Source of the DNA: Bacteroidaceae bacterium
GTDB taxonomy: Bacteria; Bacteroidota; Bacteroidia; Bacteroidales; Bacteroidaceae
DNA: 53,461 bases
Direction: 5' to 3'
Assembly: GCA_017469685.1 (NCBI GenBank)
Contig: JAFUFW010000030.1
Span: 1-53,461 of the forward strand
The notes under the pieces were generated by a model. It saw only the letters and a list, made by a program, of their open reading frames with translations. It made no database searches and was not told the DNA's origin. Below, piece by piece: positions 24,171 through 33,073 of this stretch. Position numbers and translations under genes: made by a program. How positions within the stretch are numbered: the first letter of the stretch is position 1; every line of letters starts with the position of its first letter.

Positions 24171-27100
24171 CTATCTTAGTAGCACTTTGCGCGAGGTGCC
24201 GTCGGAGAGGCGTACGATGTAGAACCCGGCGGATAGCCTTGACAGCTCGTTGCCGAGATACATGCCTGAGAGACTGTAGTAGCCGACAGGCATCGCGGCT
24301 GTCTGCGCAAGGGCCGGGACGCTGATTCCCACCTGCTCGCCGTCAGTCAGATGCCACGACAGGGGCTTGGCGCGCGTGCCTCTGACGGTGGAGGAGAATT
24401 CTATGGTCTCCTTAATAGCGTGTTCCTCGCCCTGTTCGTCAATGGCTTTCAGGGTTATGGCCTCGCCATCGACGCCATATAGCGTCATGAACAATAGTCC
24501 GTCGACGCATTCTCCTATGCCTCGACATTCTCCTTCGTAGTATGCAAGGACGGTGAAAGCCTCATTGTCGAGCAGCTTGTCCTCGGCCTGCAGGCGAGCG
24601 ATGGCGCCCATGGCGTTGGGGTAAGCGTGCGGATTGAGCCCGTAGCTTTGAGCCTGCAATCCTTGTGCCGGCTTACGCAGGCGTACAGAGTGGCGTGTAG
24701 GGGCAAAAGTGGCTTTCTTCTTGCTCGTGGAATAATACATGTAACCCTGCCCGGGCATGAGCGAACTCAGGGTGCCTACCCACCCGTCGGCCGTGCTGAA
24801 AACGGAGAAGCCCGCCTGGCCGAGAATCATGTCGCCTTCTTCAGCCGTGCCGCTGTCAAGGGCTGTCGAGAGGGCCTGCATGTCTCTTGAGGGATAGCCT
24901 ATCCAGTTCCAACCCTTTTCCAAAGAGATGGAAGTTGGCACACTCAGGGTGAGACCGTCGATTTCATAACTGTGAGCCTGAGACATCTCAACTTTGTAGA
25001 GCTGGAAGGGCTGAAGCGCCTTGAGCGACCCTTCCATGGAGTGGCTCGATGAGCTGTAGTTAGCCTCCTCAGAACGCCCGCGAATGATCTCGGCATAGTC
25101 CTTGAAACGGTTGACGGAGACGAAGCTCGTCAGCGGGTGGGATATCCAGTTCCAGCCCTGAGCCAAGTCGAGGCGTAGCGTGGCGTTGCTGTCGTCCATG
25201 ATGCCGGCGTCGCTCATCAGGAATTTGTCTGCTGTAAGAAGAGTGTTGGCCTTGTCGATTGTCGGGCGGTTGAAGAGATGGAAGTCGAGGCTTCCGTCGG
25301 GGTATCGGCCTACCGACTGCTCGCCGGAGTGAGCCTTGTACTGAAGAGCATCGGCAAAGGTCTTGAGCGAAGGATGGGCGTTGAAGTAGGTCTCGTTGTT
25401 CTGGACAAATTCATCAGAAGATACAATGCAGACGAGTTCGTCGTCGGCATTGCTGAGCTTGAAGGAAGCGTGCAGTTGCGTCTGCGCTTCCAGCTTGTCG
25501 GCCCACACGATAAGATGGCCGTGAGCTGGCACGATGGTGCTGACAGTCGGCGACGAAGGTATCTGATACTTGAACGGGTTGTTGAGGTTGTCGCTGACGA
25601 AGAGCCCTGCGGCATCGAGGTCTGTGTCGGTGGGATTGTAGAGCTCTATCCAGTCGTTCTTCTTGAAGAGGTCGTTGATGAAGACGCTGTTGCCTGCGCT
25701 CACCTCATTGACCTTCAGCGGCAATGCGATGGCTGGGAGGCGCTCGGCGTCGGTTAAGGGCTTGTAGGTGGCCACAACGCTTGCTGAGCTGATGCCGTCG
25801 AGACTGCTCAGGTCGAGCTGTTCAGATGTCGTCAGGACGCCATTACCGCCCATGACATTATGTATCAGCTCTGCGGTCCAGTAAATGTCAGAAGAATGTT
25901 CGTGAGTGTTGTGCACCTCAACGGCTATCACATTGCGGCCTGTGTGGAGAAGACTGTTGTCGAGCGTGAACGTACATTGTCCGGCTGTAGAGCCTGCAAA
26001 GGTGGTGGAGAATTGATTGTAGCTAACCTCGCCATCGGCCATTAGATAACGACCAACCTCGCGACCATTGACATAGACAACACAACCGTCGTCTACAAAG
26101 CCGTTCAGGACGAATGAGTCGTCGGCAGTGGGCGTACTGTCGATTTGGAAAGTCTTGCGGAAATAGTAGGTAGGGCGCTTATCGTTGGCGTCGCTGCCAT
26201 AGTCGAGTGTAGTTTTATAGTCGCTGGAACCATTGAGCCCGACGTTGCCGTAGCCGAAAGGAGCCCGCCCTGTGTCCCATGATGCAGTGCTGTAGCTTTC
26301 CGCCTTCCAGTTCTGCCCGTCAAGTGAACCCTTGTCGTAATAATCCCACGAATCATTAGTAGAGAATAATTGGACAGTCTCAAACACTGAACCTTCACCC
26401 CGCAACTGCCAGCCAGTGAAGCGGTAGCCGGCAGGAGCCTTGGCGGTGAGTGTCATAGGAGCGTGGAGCGTGCCTTTGAATTTGCCTGTCGGTATCTCCT
26501 GTCCGTTGGCTAAGATGGTGGCTCCGGCGATATTGCTGCTCAGTTCCACTTCGCTTCCTTTGCTTAGCCCGAAGTAGCTTCGCAGAGTGTTCATGCGTGC
26601 TGTGCGGCCGCTGCTGATGGCATTAATGAGGCTGCTTGCTGACGAATTGAGCTGGCTGGTAGTTCCGTCGAACTCGCTGGCTTTAAGCTTCAGTGCCTGC
26701 AACTCGCCGACGACGTTCCTTACGCGCTGCTCCTCGAACACACTGCCATTGACAAGGCAATAAGCATCAATGAAGCGTTTCTTGAAAGGCTCGTACTTGA
26801 GCATGTTCAAGAAGATGTCGATAAGGAAGTTCTTGCCTGTGCTGTAGCGTGAGTCGCTGAGCTTCCCTGCCAGACTGCTCAGCATGTTAGTTGAGCTGAA
26901 GGCGGCGTCCAGGTCCATGAAGATGAGATGGAACTTACCGTCGTACTGCGAGCGGTAGCCTTTCACATTGTTGCTGTTGGTAAGCCAGTCACTGCTTCCC
27001 ACGTAACACTCGGCAGCCATGTAGTTGCAGTACTCGTCAATGTCTACCAACTGACAGATCTTCTCGTAAATAGTGTCATCTTTCGGACTCTTGGCAAGCT

Positions 27101-28565
27101 GGGTGGCAAGGTTCATCCACTGGGAGAAGACCCTGTTGGTGCCCACTTTCTGCTCGTAGCCCTTCACACTGTTTATTTCGAACTGATCCATCTCGTCGTT
27201 GTCATAGCCATAGTTGCTGTAGCCATGGTTCTTGTTGTTAGGCTCGCGCAGGTTGAAGGTGAAATAGTACTGGCCATTGATGAATACGTGCACTGGCTGA
27301 ACCTCCTGGCAGTCGACGTAGAAGCCGCTGCTGAGGATGATTTTGTGCGTTGCAGCATCTTTCATGCGGCCGTAGCCGTCGTTGCCGCCGTTGCGGACTA
27401 CTATGGCCTTATTCTTGATGTAGGGCTTATCCTTGAAGAAAGGATAAGGCATGAAGTTCTGGCCCAGATAGTACTTGCCGCCCTTGAGGCGGAAAGAGGC
27501 GTTCGGGGAATACAGGTTACGGCTCCAGCCGCCTGTTACCTCGAAGTCGCACTCTTGATTTATGGCCATGAGGAAAGCCCCGCTGTCGTCATCGTCGGGC
27601 ACCAGATAGTCGAAACTCACGGGGCGCTCCCAGCTTCGGTTCTTATTGGTGTTGTAGCTCACTCCGTTGCCCGAGATGCCATTAGAGCCAATGGTGTAGG
27701 CTCCTATCTTGTTGTCGAAGAGGTTCTTTTCGTCGGTCACGACTGAAACGATAGGTAGATAATAGTCGCGGTCTTTATAGATATACGAACGGGTGACAAC
27801 AGAACTGGGAAGGAAGCCGTTCTTGTAGGCGCGGAAGCGATATATGGCAGTGCTGTTGTTTAATGTGAAGCGGCCGTTGTAGCTTGTCTCGCCATTGTCG
27901 AGGGTTGGCGTGCTGCCGTCGGTGGTGTAGCGCAGAGTTGCTCCCGAAGGCACTTTGACGCGTATGGCGAAAGGTTGGGTGTAGACCTTTGAGTCAGTAT
28001 CTACCTCGGGCGCTTCCAATTGCGCATCAGCAAAGGTGCTGCCCTCGTTGGTGGCGGCGGGGGTAGGCGTGGAGCACCAGCGCCACTCGTCGCCTCCGTC
28101 GGTGGTGCGGGCATAGCTGCATCGTTGTATAGCCTGCGGATAGTCCTGTGACAGCACCAGATTACCGCTCCTGTCGCTAAGGTAGAACGTTCCACCTTCA
28201 TACGTGAGTTTGAAATTAACCTGGCGGTTAGCTGTCGAACTGTAGAGGTTGCCTGTGTCGTAATGGTCAAACCAAAGGACCTTGAACCCATGGGCAGGGA
28301 CTGAGCCTAAAGTAGATGTCAGGCGAAATAACTTGAGGTTTGTTGGGTCGTTGCTGACATAGAGAAGTCCGAGGGTTATGGCGGTGTCAGTAGGGTTGTA
28401 GAGCTCAATCCATCCGCCATAGTTGTTCGACAGATCAAGAAATCCGTCGATGTTAGCAACCTGAATCTCGTTGATAATCAATTTCGCCGGGTCGTTTGTG
28501 GCCGACAGGGCTTCTGAAATAGTCAGGTAGAGCGTGGCTATAATGAATAGGAACAGTTTCTTCAT
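24171..28565 (-). CDS. Giant secreted CotH-kinase/lamin-tail-domain protein
   Basis: 1464-aa secreted protein with signal peptide (about 1-22). Domains in order: lamin-tail domain (about 25-150, 'NYGGWIELYNPTDTAI'), chitobiase-type C-terminal beta domain (about 165-255, 'ATLRYTTDGSTPTLDNG'), CotH kinase-like domain (about 265-650, 'NRSWERPVSFDY', 'FHLIFMDLDAAFSS'), an InlB-type repeat (about 680-730), a galactose-binding-like jelly roll (about 735-900), a second lamin-tail domain (about 945-1090), low-similarity repeats with 'GWNWISHPL' and 'GWNWIGYPS', and a type IX-like tail ('YSLSGMYL...GFYIVRLSDGTSRKVLLR'). CotH proteins phosphorylate spore-coat proteins in Bacillus; here a surface role in adhesion or protein modification is a guess. 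It starts 16 nt after cobS. Confidence 0.85.
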   Translation of the reverse strand: MKKLFLFIIATLYLTISEALSATNDPAKLIINEIQVANIDGFLDLSNNYGGWIELYNPTDTAITLGLLYVSNDPTNLKLFRLTSTLGSVPAHGFKVLWFDHYDTGNLYSSTANRQVNFKLTYEGGTFYLSDRSGNLVLSQDYPQAIQRCSYARTTDGGDEWRWCSTPTPAATNEGSTFADAQLEAPEVDTDSKVYTQPFAIRVKVPSGATLRYTTDGSTPTLDNGETSYNGRFTLNNSTAIYRFRAYKNGFLPSSVVTRSYIYKDRDYYLPIVSVVTDEKNLFDNKIGAYTIGSNGISGNGVSYNTNKNRSWERPVSFDYLVPDDDDSGAFLMAINQECDFEVTGGWSRNLYSPNASFRLKGGKYYLGQNFMPYPFFKDKPYIKNKAIVVRNGGNDGYGRMKDAATHKIILSSGFYVDCQEVQPVHVFINGQYYFTFNLREPNNKNHGYSNYGYDNDEMDQFEINSVKGYEQKVGTNRVFSQWMNLATQLAKSPKDDTIYEKICQLVDIDEYCNYMAAECYVGSSDWLTNSNNVKGYRSQYDGKFHLIFMDLDAAFSSTNMLSSLAGKLSDSRYSTGKNFLIDIFLNMLKYEPFKKRFIDAYCLVNGSVFEEQRVRNVVGELQALKLKASEFDGTTSQLNSSASSLINAISSGRTARMNTLRSYFGLSKGSEVELSSNIAGATILANGQEIPTGKFKGTLHAPMTLTAKAPAGYRFTGWQLRGEGSVFETVQLFSTNDSWDYYDKGSLDGQNWKAESYSTASWDTGRAPFGYGNVGLNGSSDYKTTLDYGSDANDKRPTYYFRKTFQIDSTPTADDSFVLNGFVDDGCVVYVNGREVGRYLMADGEVSYNQFSTTFAGSTAGQCTFTLDNSLLHTGRNVIAVEVHNTHEHSSDIYWTAELIHNVMGGNGVLTTSEQLDLSSLDGISSASVVATYKPLTDAERLPAIALPLKVNEVSAGNSVFINDLFKKNDWIELYNPTDTDLDAAGLFVSDNLNNPFKYQIPSSPTVSTIVPAHGHLIVWADKLEAQTQLHASFKLSNADDELVCIVSSDEFVQNNETYFNAHPSLKTFADALQYKAHSGEQSVGRYPDGSLDFHLFNRPTIDKANTLLTADKFLMSDAGIMDDSNATLRLDLAQGWNWISHPLTSFVSVNRFKDYAEIIRGRSEEANYSSSSHSMEGSLKALQPFQLYKVEMSQAHSYEIDGLTLSVPTSISLEKGWNWIGYPSRDMQALSTALDSGTAEEGDMILGQAGFSVFSTADGWVGTLSSLMPGQGYMYYSTSKKKATFAPTRHSVRLRKPAQGLQAQSYGLNPHAYPNAMGAIARLQAEDKLLDNEAFTVLAYYEGECRGIGECVDGLLFMTLYGVDGEAITLKAIDEQGEEHAIKETIEFSSTVRGTRAKPLSWHLTDGEQVGISVPALAQTAAMPVGYYSLSGMYLGNELSRLSAGFYIVRLSDGTSRKVLLR

Positions 28566-28581
28566 ATAGTTTTGATGTTTT

Positions 28582-29385
28582 TTACAACATAAGGTTTACT
28601 GCCAGAAGTAGCCAAGCGATGTAGAGCGACAATTCGCACAGCAGGAAGAGTGCGCCACAGCAGTCGCCTGTATAGCCTCCCAGGCGCCGGCGCATCCACA
28701 GCATAAGCAACACCTCAACCAGGAATGGAGCTGGCAGGACGTACACCATGCTCCCAAGTCCAAGTGCAACGCAAAGGGCGAGTGGGGGGGCCATCGCTAT
28801 GGCACAACGTAGCGCATGCATAAGCCATCCTTGCCACGAACGGCCAACATAAACAACTCCGTTCTTGGCTTCCTCTTCTGTGCGGGCATAAGGAAGCTGA
28901 CCTGTGATAAGCGAAGCGGCGCTCTTGGCCACAGTGTCGAACAGCAAGATAGTTGCTCCGGCTTGCCAAATGGAATTTGAGCCAGACTGCGATAAACCGC
29001 CGAGATCGGCCATCGCTGCCCAAATGAGCCCTATGTAGATAAGCAGCCCGAGTACGCCATAGGTCCCAATGTGGGAGTCCTTCATAATATATAATGTACG
29101 CGCGCGAGAGGTTCCACCTCCGAAGCCGTCGCAGAAATCGGCCAAGCCATCCTCATGGAGAGCACCTGTCATCAATACTCGTGAAGACAGGGCCAGCATA
29201 GCACTAAAGCTCGGCGAGAGGCCAACGGCCATCGATGCCATGAACACGCAGGCTGTGACGCTTCCCGTAAACCAGCCTACCAGCGGCCAGAAGTCCACCA
29301 CGTGCTCAAAGGCTTCCTTGGGAACCGTCCGCAGTCGCCACCATGGAAGACGCGTGAAGAATATGAGGGAGGCAAGCAGGTGCAT
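28582..29385 (-). CDS. cobS: Adenosylcobinamide-GDP ribazoletransferase (cobalamin synthase)
   Basis: 267-aa integral membrane enzyme with about 6 hydrophobic segments. The family motif 'HEDGLADFCDGFGGG' (acidic Mg-binding cluster, about 77-91) is followed by 'MKDSHIGTYG'. It joins adenosylcobinamide-GDP and alpha-ribazole (phosphate) to make cobalamin (phosphate). It lies 66 nt after cobT, in an AT-rich gap with no terminator, within the cobUTS cluster. Confidence 0.95.
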   Translation of the reverse strand: MHLLASLIFFTRLPWWRLRTVPKEAFEHVVDFWPLVGWFTGSVTACVFMASMAVGLSPSFSAMLALSSRVLMTGALHEDGLADFCDGFGGGTSRARTLYIMKDSHIGTYGVLGLLIYIGLIWAAMADLGGLSQSGSNSIWQAGATILLFDTVAKSAASLITGQLPYARTEEEAKNGVVYVGRSWQGWLMHALRCAIAMAPPLALCVALGLGSMVYVLPAPFLVEVLLMLWMRRRLGGYTGDCCGALFLLCELSLYIAWLLLAVNLML

Positions 29386-29451
29386 TATATATAGGGATTC
29401 TGGATTATATAATATAGATATTGGGAAAAAAAGAATTGCGATTATTAATTA

Positions 29452-30474
29452 CTAAAAGTACTTGGTTATCTTGTTGTCCTGAAAATTTCCCATCTCGTTG
29501 AGCATGCGGACGGCAGAGGCAACAAGAGGAAATGCACAGAGGGCTCCCGTGCCTTCGCCGAGGCGAAGGCCGAGGTTTATCAAGGGGCGTGCTCCCATGC
29601 GGTCGAGCATGAGCCGGTGGCCGCTCTCGTCGCCGCAGTGGCAGAAGATGGCCACTTGCTTGAACTCAGGATTCATGTGGCTGGCCATGAGTGCGCAAGC
29701 GCTCATGATGAAGCCGTCGACGAGCACCGTCATCCTTAGTTCTGTGGCTCGTAGCATAGCTCCTACGGCAGCCACCATTTCGAATCCCCCGAAGTAATGG
29801 ATGAGTGAGGAAGGGCTATGCTCAGAGGAAAGGCTAAGATAGTTCTCCACGCTCTTCCGCAATACTTCGAGCTTATGAGCGATGCCCTCGCTGTTGAGGC
29901 CTGCACCGGCTCCCACGCATTGTTCCAAAGGCAGGTCAAGCATCAGGCTCATCCAGATGCTTGAGGGTGAGGTGTTGGCAATGCCCATTTCTCCGATACT
30001 GATTATATTGCAGCCCTTGGCATAGGCAGCGTCCACTTGCTCGCGGCCTATTTCGAGGGCTTTTTCGCATTGCTTCTCTGTCATGGCCGGCCCGTAGAGG
30101 AAGTTCTCTGTGCCGTGGGGAGCCACCTTGCGGTTAATGATGTCGGGGAAGTCGCTAAGGTCATGGTCCACGCCGACATCAATCAGCCTTAGCTCGAACC
30201 CGTGTTGACGGCAGAACATGTTTACTCCTCCGCCTCCGCGCGTGAAATTCGCCATCTGCTGCCAAGTCACTTCGCGCGGCGACACGCTGACTCCTTCACG
30301 CTCTATGCCGTGGTCGGCGCCGAAGAGCAGGTGCATGGGGTGACGTAGCTCGGGCGAGAGCGTCTGCTGCGTCATTCCTATCTGGAATGCTAGTTCCTCA
30401 AGCCGCCCCAGCGATCCTTTAGGCTTATTGAGGTTGTCTATCTTATCTTTTAAAATCTCGGCGAAGTGTTGCAT
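29452..30474 (-). CDS. cobT: Nicotinate-nucleotide--dimethylbenzimidazole phosphoribosyltransferase
   Basis: 340 aa, full length for CobT. It activates the lower-ligand base (DMB or another base) with ribose phosphate from NaMN, making alpha-ribazole phosphate. Motifs: 'FGADHGIEREGVS' near 50-62, 'GEMGIANTSPSS' near 165, 'GGFEMVAAVGAM' near 228 and 'LGEGTGALCAFPL' near 305 with the catalytic Glu. It lies 14 nt after cobU. Confidence 0.95.
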   Translation of the reverse strand: MQHFAEILKDKIDNLNKPKGSLGRLEELAFQIGMTQQTLSPELRHPMHLLFGADHGIEREGVSVSPREVTWQQMANFTRGGGGVNMFCRQHGFELRLIDVGVDHDLSDFPDIINRKVAPHGTENFLYGPAMTEKQCEKALEIGREQVDAAYAKGCNIISIGEMGIANTSPSSIWMSLMLDLPLEQCVGAGAGLNSEGIAHKLEVLRKSVENYLSLSSEHSPSSLIHYFGGFEMVAAVGAMLRATELRMTVLVDGFIMSACALMASHMNPEFKQVAIFCHCGDESGHRLMLDRMGARPLINLGLRLGEGTGALCAFPLVASAVRMLNEMGNFQDNKITKYF

Positions 30475-30488
30475 AAAATCCCAGACGT

Positions 30489-31025
30489 TTAATCCTTAAT
30501 CACTCTTCCCTTTACTTTTACCTTTACCGGAATTCCGCTCACCATCAGCACGACCTCGTCGGCCTTTGATGCTACGTACTGGTTAAGCCACCCGAGCAGG
30601 TCGGTGAAGCGGCGCTGAACGTCGTTGACGGGCGTGCCCCCTGACCCAATCTCGTTGGTGACGATGATGAAGGTGGCATCCTGTGCGGTGAAGCGGTCGA
30701 ACTCTGCCTTGAGGGCCTCAAGGGCTGTGTCAACATCTGTCTCCTCGCCATCGGCAAAGAAATAGTTTGTTGCCCATAGCGTGAGGCAATCCACGAGGAC
30801 AACACGCCCACTGATGTCGTGGCGGCTCAGCCATCGTTCCTCTTCGATGTTTGTCCATTCTGTTCCGCGTCGCTCTTGGTGGCGAACTACCCGCTCGCGA
30901 AACTCGTCATCCCAGACATGGGCCGTGGCCATGTACACAGGGGTCGGTGAGAGCGACAGTGCCAGCCGTTCGGCATACAAGCTCTTGCCTGAGCGCTGGC
31001 CGCCCGTGATGAGGGTTATAGACAT
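30489..31025 (-). CDS. cobU: Adenosylcobinamide kinase/adenosylcobinamide-phosphate guanylyltransferase
   Basis: 178-aa bifunctional enzyme that phosphorylates adenosylcobinamide and transfers GMP. P-loop 'GGQRSGKSLYAERL' at 7-20, 'NEIGSGGTPVNDVQRRF' near 126-142 and 'VVLMVSGIPVKVKG' at the end. It begins 1 nt after the HAD phosphatase stop, so the two are translated together. Confidence 0.95.
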   Translation of the reverse strand: MSITLITGGQRSGKSLYAERLALSLSPTPVYMATAHVWDDEFRERVVRHQERRGTEWTNIEEERWLSRHDISGRVVLVDCLTLWATNYFFADGEETDVDTALEALKAEFDRFTAQDATFIIVTNEIGSGGTPVNDVQRRFTDLLGWLNQYVASKADEVVLMVSGIPVKVKVKGRVIKD

Positions 31026-31026
31026 A

Positions 31027-31698
31027 TTAACGAATTAACATATTGACAACATCCTTGGGAGTTTCTGCCATATCGGTGGCTCCATGCTGGAGTAGGAACT
31101 CGCGGTCGCGGAAGCCCCAGAGGACGGAGATGCACGGCAGGCCGCTGTTGTGGGCGGTGAGCAGATCCACGTCGGAGTCGCCGACATAGACAGCTTCGGA
31201 GGCCTCGACGCCCAATTCCGACAGTGCTAACTGAACCATGTCGGGGGCTGGCTTGCGCCTAACGCTCAGTCGCTCACCAATGGCAACCTCCACGGTGTCA
31301 CTGAAATAGCGCTCATAGAGCTCGTCGACTCCAGCCTGCAGCTTGTTGCTAACGATGGCCATCTGCAATCCGGCAGCTTTCAGGGCCTGCAGCATCTCAG
31401 GGATGCCGTCGTAGAGGCATGTCTTGTCCTGGCAATGCTGAACGTAGTGGCGCTTGAAGTCGGCAAACGTCTGCTCTGTCAGTTCCTTCGTCGTGCCTTG
31501 TGGAACAGCTCGTTCAATGAGCAGGCGTATGCCATTGCCCACGAACGTCCTTACCTCTTCCGTTGTGCGTTCTGGCAAGCCATTGTTGCTCAGAGCCCAG
31601 TTCGTTGAGGTTGTGAGGTCGTCGAGGGTGTTGAGGAGTGTGCCGTCGAGGTCTAAGACTACGGCACGCACGTTATTGTTCATACCTGCGTCTGCCAT
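31027..31698 (-). CDS. HAD-family phosphatase (phosphoglycolate phosphatase-like) in the cob operon
   Basis: 223-aa HAD hydrolase: motif I 'VLDLDGTLLNT' (about 14-24), motif II 'IVSNK' (Ser/Thr region), motif III Lys in 'VRRKPAPDM' and motif IV 'YVGDSDVDLLTA'. The helical cap is of the Gph/PGP type. On sequence alone phosphoglycolate phosphatase is the default call. Its place between an M48 protease and cobU, with a 1-nt gap to cobU and no CobC-type phosphatase in the cluster, raises the possibility that it removes the 5'-phosphate from alpha-ribazole phosphate or cobalamin phosphate. That is an inference. Confidence 0.85.
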   Translation of the reverse strand: MADAGMNNNVRAVVLDLDGTLLNTLDDLTTSTNWALSNNGLPERTTEEVRTFVGNGIRLLIERAVPQGTTKELTEQTFADFKRHYVQHCQDKTCLYDGIPEMLQALKAAGLQMAIVSNKLQAGVDELYERYFSDTVEVAIGERLSVRRKPAPDMVQLALSELGVEASEAVYVGDSDVDLLTAHNSGLPCISVLWGFRDREFLLQHGATDMAETPKDVVNMLIR

Positions 31699-32600
31699 CA
31701 GCCAATTTTGAAGCCCGTACCTTTATTGGTGGTCGTGGTTTTAGTGGAATTCTTGGTTGTCGTAGTAGCTGCGGGTGCCGTTGCTTGTTGGTAAACAGCT
31801 CCGTACTCGGCCTTCACCTTGGGGATGCTTTTCTGCAGTTCGCTGATGCGTTTTGAACTGCTTGGGTGTGTGCTCATGAATGGTGCGGGGTTGCTGCCTC
31901 CGCTGGCTGCCTCCATTTTCTGCCAAAGTGTAACAGCTGCGTCGGCGTCGTAGCCGGCTATGGTGGCGAGGACGATTCCGATGTAGTCCGCCTCCAGCTC
32001 ATGTTTTCGTGAGAAGGGGAGCAGCGCTCCGTACTGTGTGCCCATGCCGTAGGCTGTGGCTATTGCCTGCTGCGTCTGTGTGCTGGCTCCTCCTACTACG
32101 GCTCCGAGCACCGAACCTCCCATCTGTTGAAGCAGTTGCTGGCTGGCGCGCTCCTGCCCATGCTTAGCGATAGCGTGGCCCACTTCGTGGCCAATCACAG
32201 CAGCGAGTTCGTCGTCGCGGTCGGCTCCGTTGCCAATGAGGCCGAGCATTCCAGAGTAGACAACGATTTTACCGCCGGGCATGCAGAAGGCATTTAAGTT
32301 GGCATCCTGCGTAAGATTGAACTCCCAGGCGTAGTTCTGCAGGTCTGCGGTCTGGCCTGTTGCAGTCAGGTAGGCTTCGGCCGCTGCAGCAATGCGCTGT
32401 GCTACGTTCTTAACGATAGCAGTTGCGTTTGCGTCGGTCGAGACTTTAGCTGTCTTCATGTAGCTTTGGTACTCGCTGAGGCTTGCGGATAGAATTTCCG
32501 ATTCTGATACGAGGTTCAGCTGTTTGCGCCCTGTCATGCTCACTGTGGAGCATGCTGTCAGTACTGCCGTGGCGACGGCGAGTGAAATGATTTTCTTCAT
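31698..32600 (-). CDS. M48-family metalloprotease lipoprotein
   Basis: 300-aa lipoprotein (signal ends AVLTACSTVS) with the zinc motif HEVGHAIAKHG and downstream 'ELEADYIGI' supplying the third ligand Glu. It resembles the BepA/LoiP periplasmic proteases that watch over outer-membrane protein assembly. A low-complexity Thr/Lys tail precedes the C-terminal 'GTGFKIG'. A Met one codon earlier (32603) is an alternative start. Its stop shares one base with the HAD gene start (TGATG), so it heads the transcription unit that contains cobUTS. Confidence 0.88.
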   Translation of the reverse strand: MKKIISLAVATAVLTACSTVSMTGRKQLNLVSESEILSASLSEYQSYMKTAKVSTDANATAIVKNVAQRIAAAAEAYLTATGQTADLQNYAWEFNLTQDANLNAFCMPGGKIVVYSGMLGLIGNGADRDDELAAVIGHEVGHAIAKHGQERASQQLLQQMGGSVLGAVVGGASTQTQQAIATAYGMGTQYGALLPFSRKHELEADYIGIVLATIAGYDADAAVTLWQKMEAASGGSNPAPFMSTHPSSSKRISELQKSIPKVKAEYGAVYQQATAPAATTTTKNSTKTTTTNKGTGFKIG

Positions 32601-32662
32601 CATTGTTGTGATATATTAAGTTTTGATAGTCTGCGAACGTTTTCTTCAGGCAAATTTCGATG

Positions 32663-32693
32663 CAAATTTAATGTAAGTTTGCCGACTGACAAA
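32663..32693 (-). promoter_or_regulatory. Promoter of the M48-HAD-cobUTS unit
   Basis: -7 box TAAATTTG (32670-32663) with TTTG at 32693-32690, 19 nt apart. No cobalamin riboswitch core (AGCCACTG) is seen between it and the gene. Confidence 0.65.
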
Positions 32694-32840
32694 ATAATGA
32701 GCGGAAAAGAATAGTTTTTACCTCAAATTCTTGGCGCTGAGGCTCGGCTTTCTGCCTTGTGGATCAGAACGTTCAGCCATAGTCTGGCAGCCTGCTTTGT
32801 TGTTAAAAGCTTACGGTGCGTCCTGCCATTGTGGTTTTCT

Positions 32841-32920
32841 TTTTGGAAAACTTTTTGTTCCATGTATTTTGCTAATTACTTGATTGTCAATGATGATTTA
32901 AAAAGTTTTGGAAAACTTTT
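32841..32920. promoter_or_regulatory. Paired palindromic sites upstream of nrdD
   Basis: TTTTGGAAAACTTTT occurs at 32841-32855 and again at 32906-32920; the second lies in a perfect 20-nt palindrome AAAAGTTTTGGAAAACTTTT (32901-32920), 20 nt above the TTG element of the nrdD promoter. Candidate operators. The rest of the 470-nt gap 32604-33073 shows promoters on both strands but no convincing gene. Confidence 0.5.
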
Positions 32921-32940
32921 AAAAATATCTGTCTATTTTC

Positions 32941-32971
32941 TTGCTCAGTTCAGGTAAACTACATACCTTTG
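32941..32971 (+). promoter_or_regulatory. Promoter of nrdD-nrdG
   Basis: TTG at 32941-32943, 20 nt spacer, TACCTTTG at 32964-32971. The leader to the nrdD ATG is about 95 nt. Confidence 0.75.
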
Positions 32972-33073
32972 CACCGCCTTTCGGTTGTGAGAATCGATAG
33001 TCGCATTCGAGGCATTTTAACTATAACATTAACCACATAGCGCTAAGCAGCGTATACAACACATTCACCCGTT

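Noticed and set aside
28566-32662. Second cobalamin riboswitch before cobUTS or the M48 gene
   Set aside because: No AGCCACTG box or associated stems were found on the reverse strand in the gaps or the leader.
32757-32957. 66-codon frame in the gap before nrdD
   Set aside because: It crosses both candidate operators and runs into the nrdD promoter; no ribosome site or family match.
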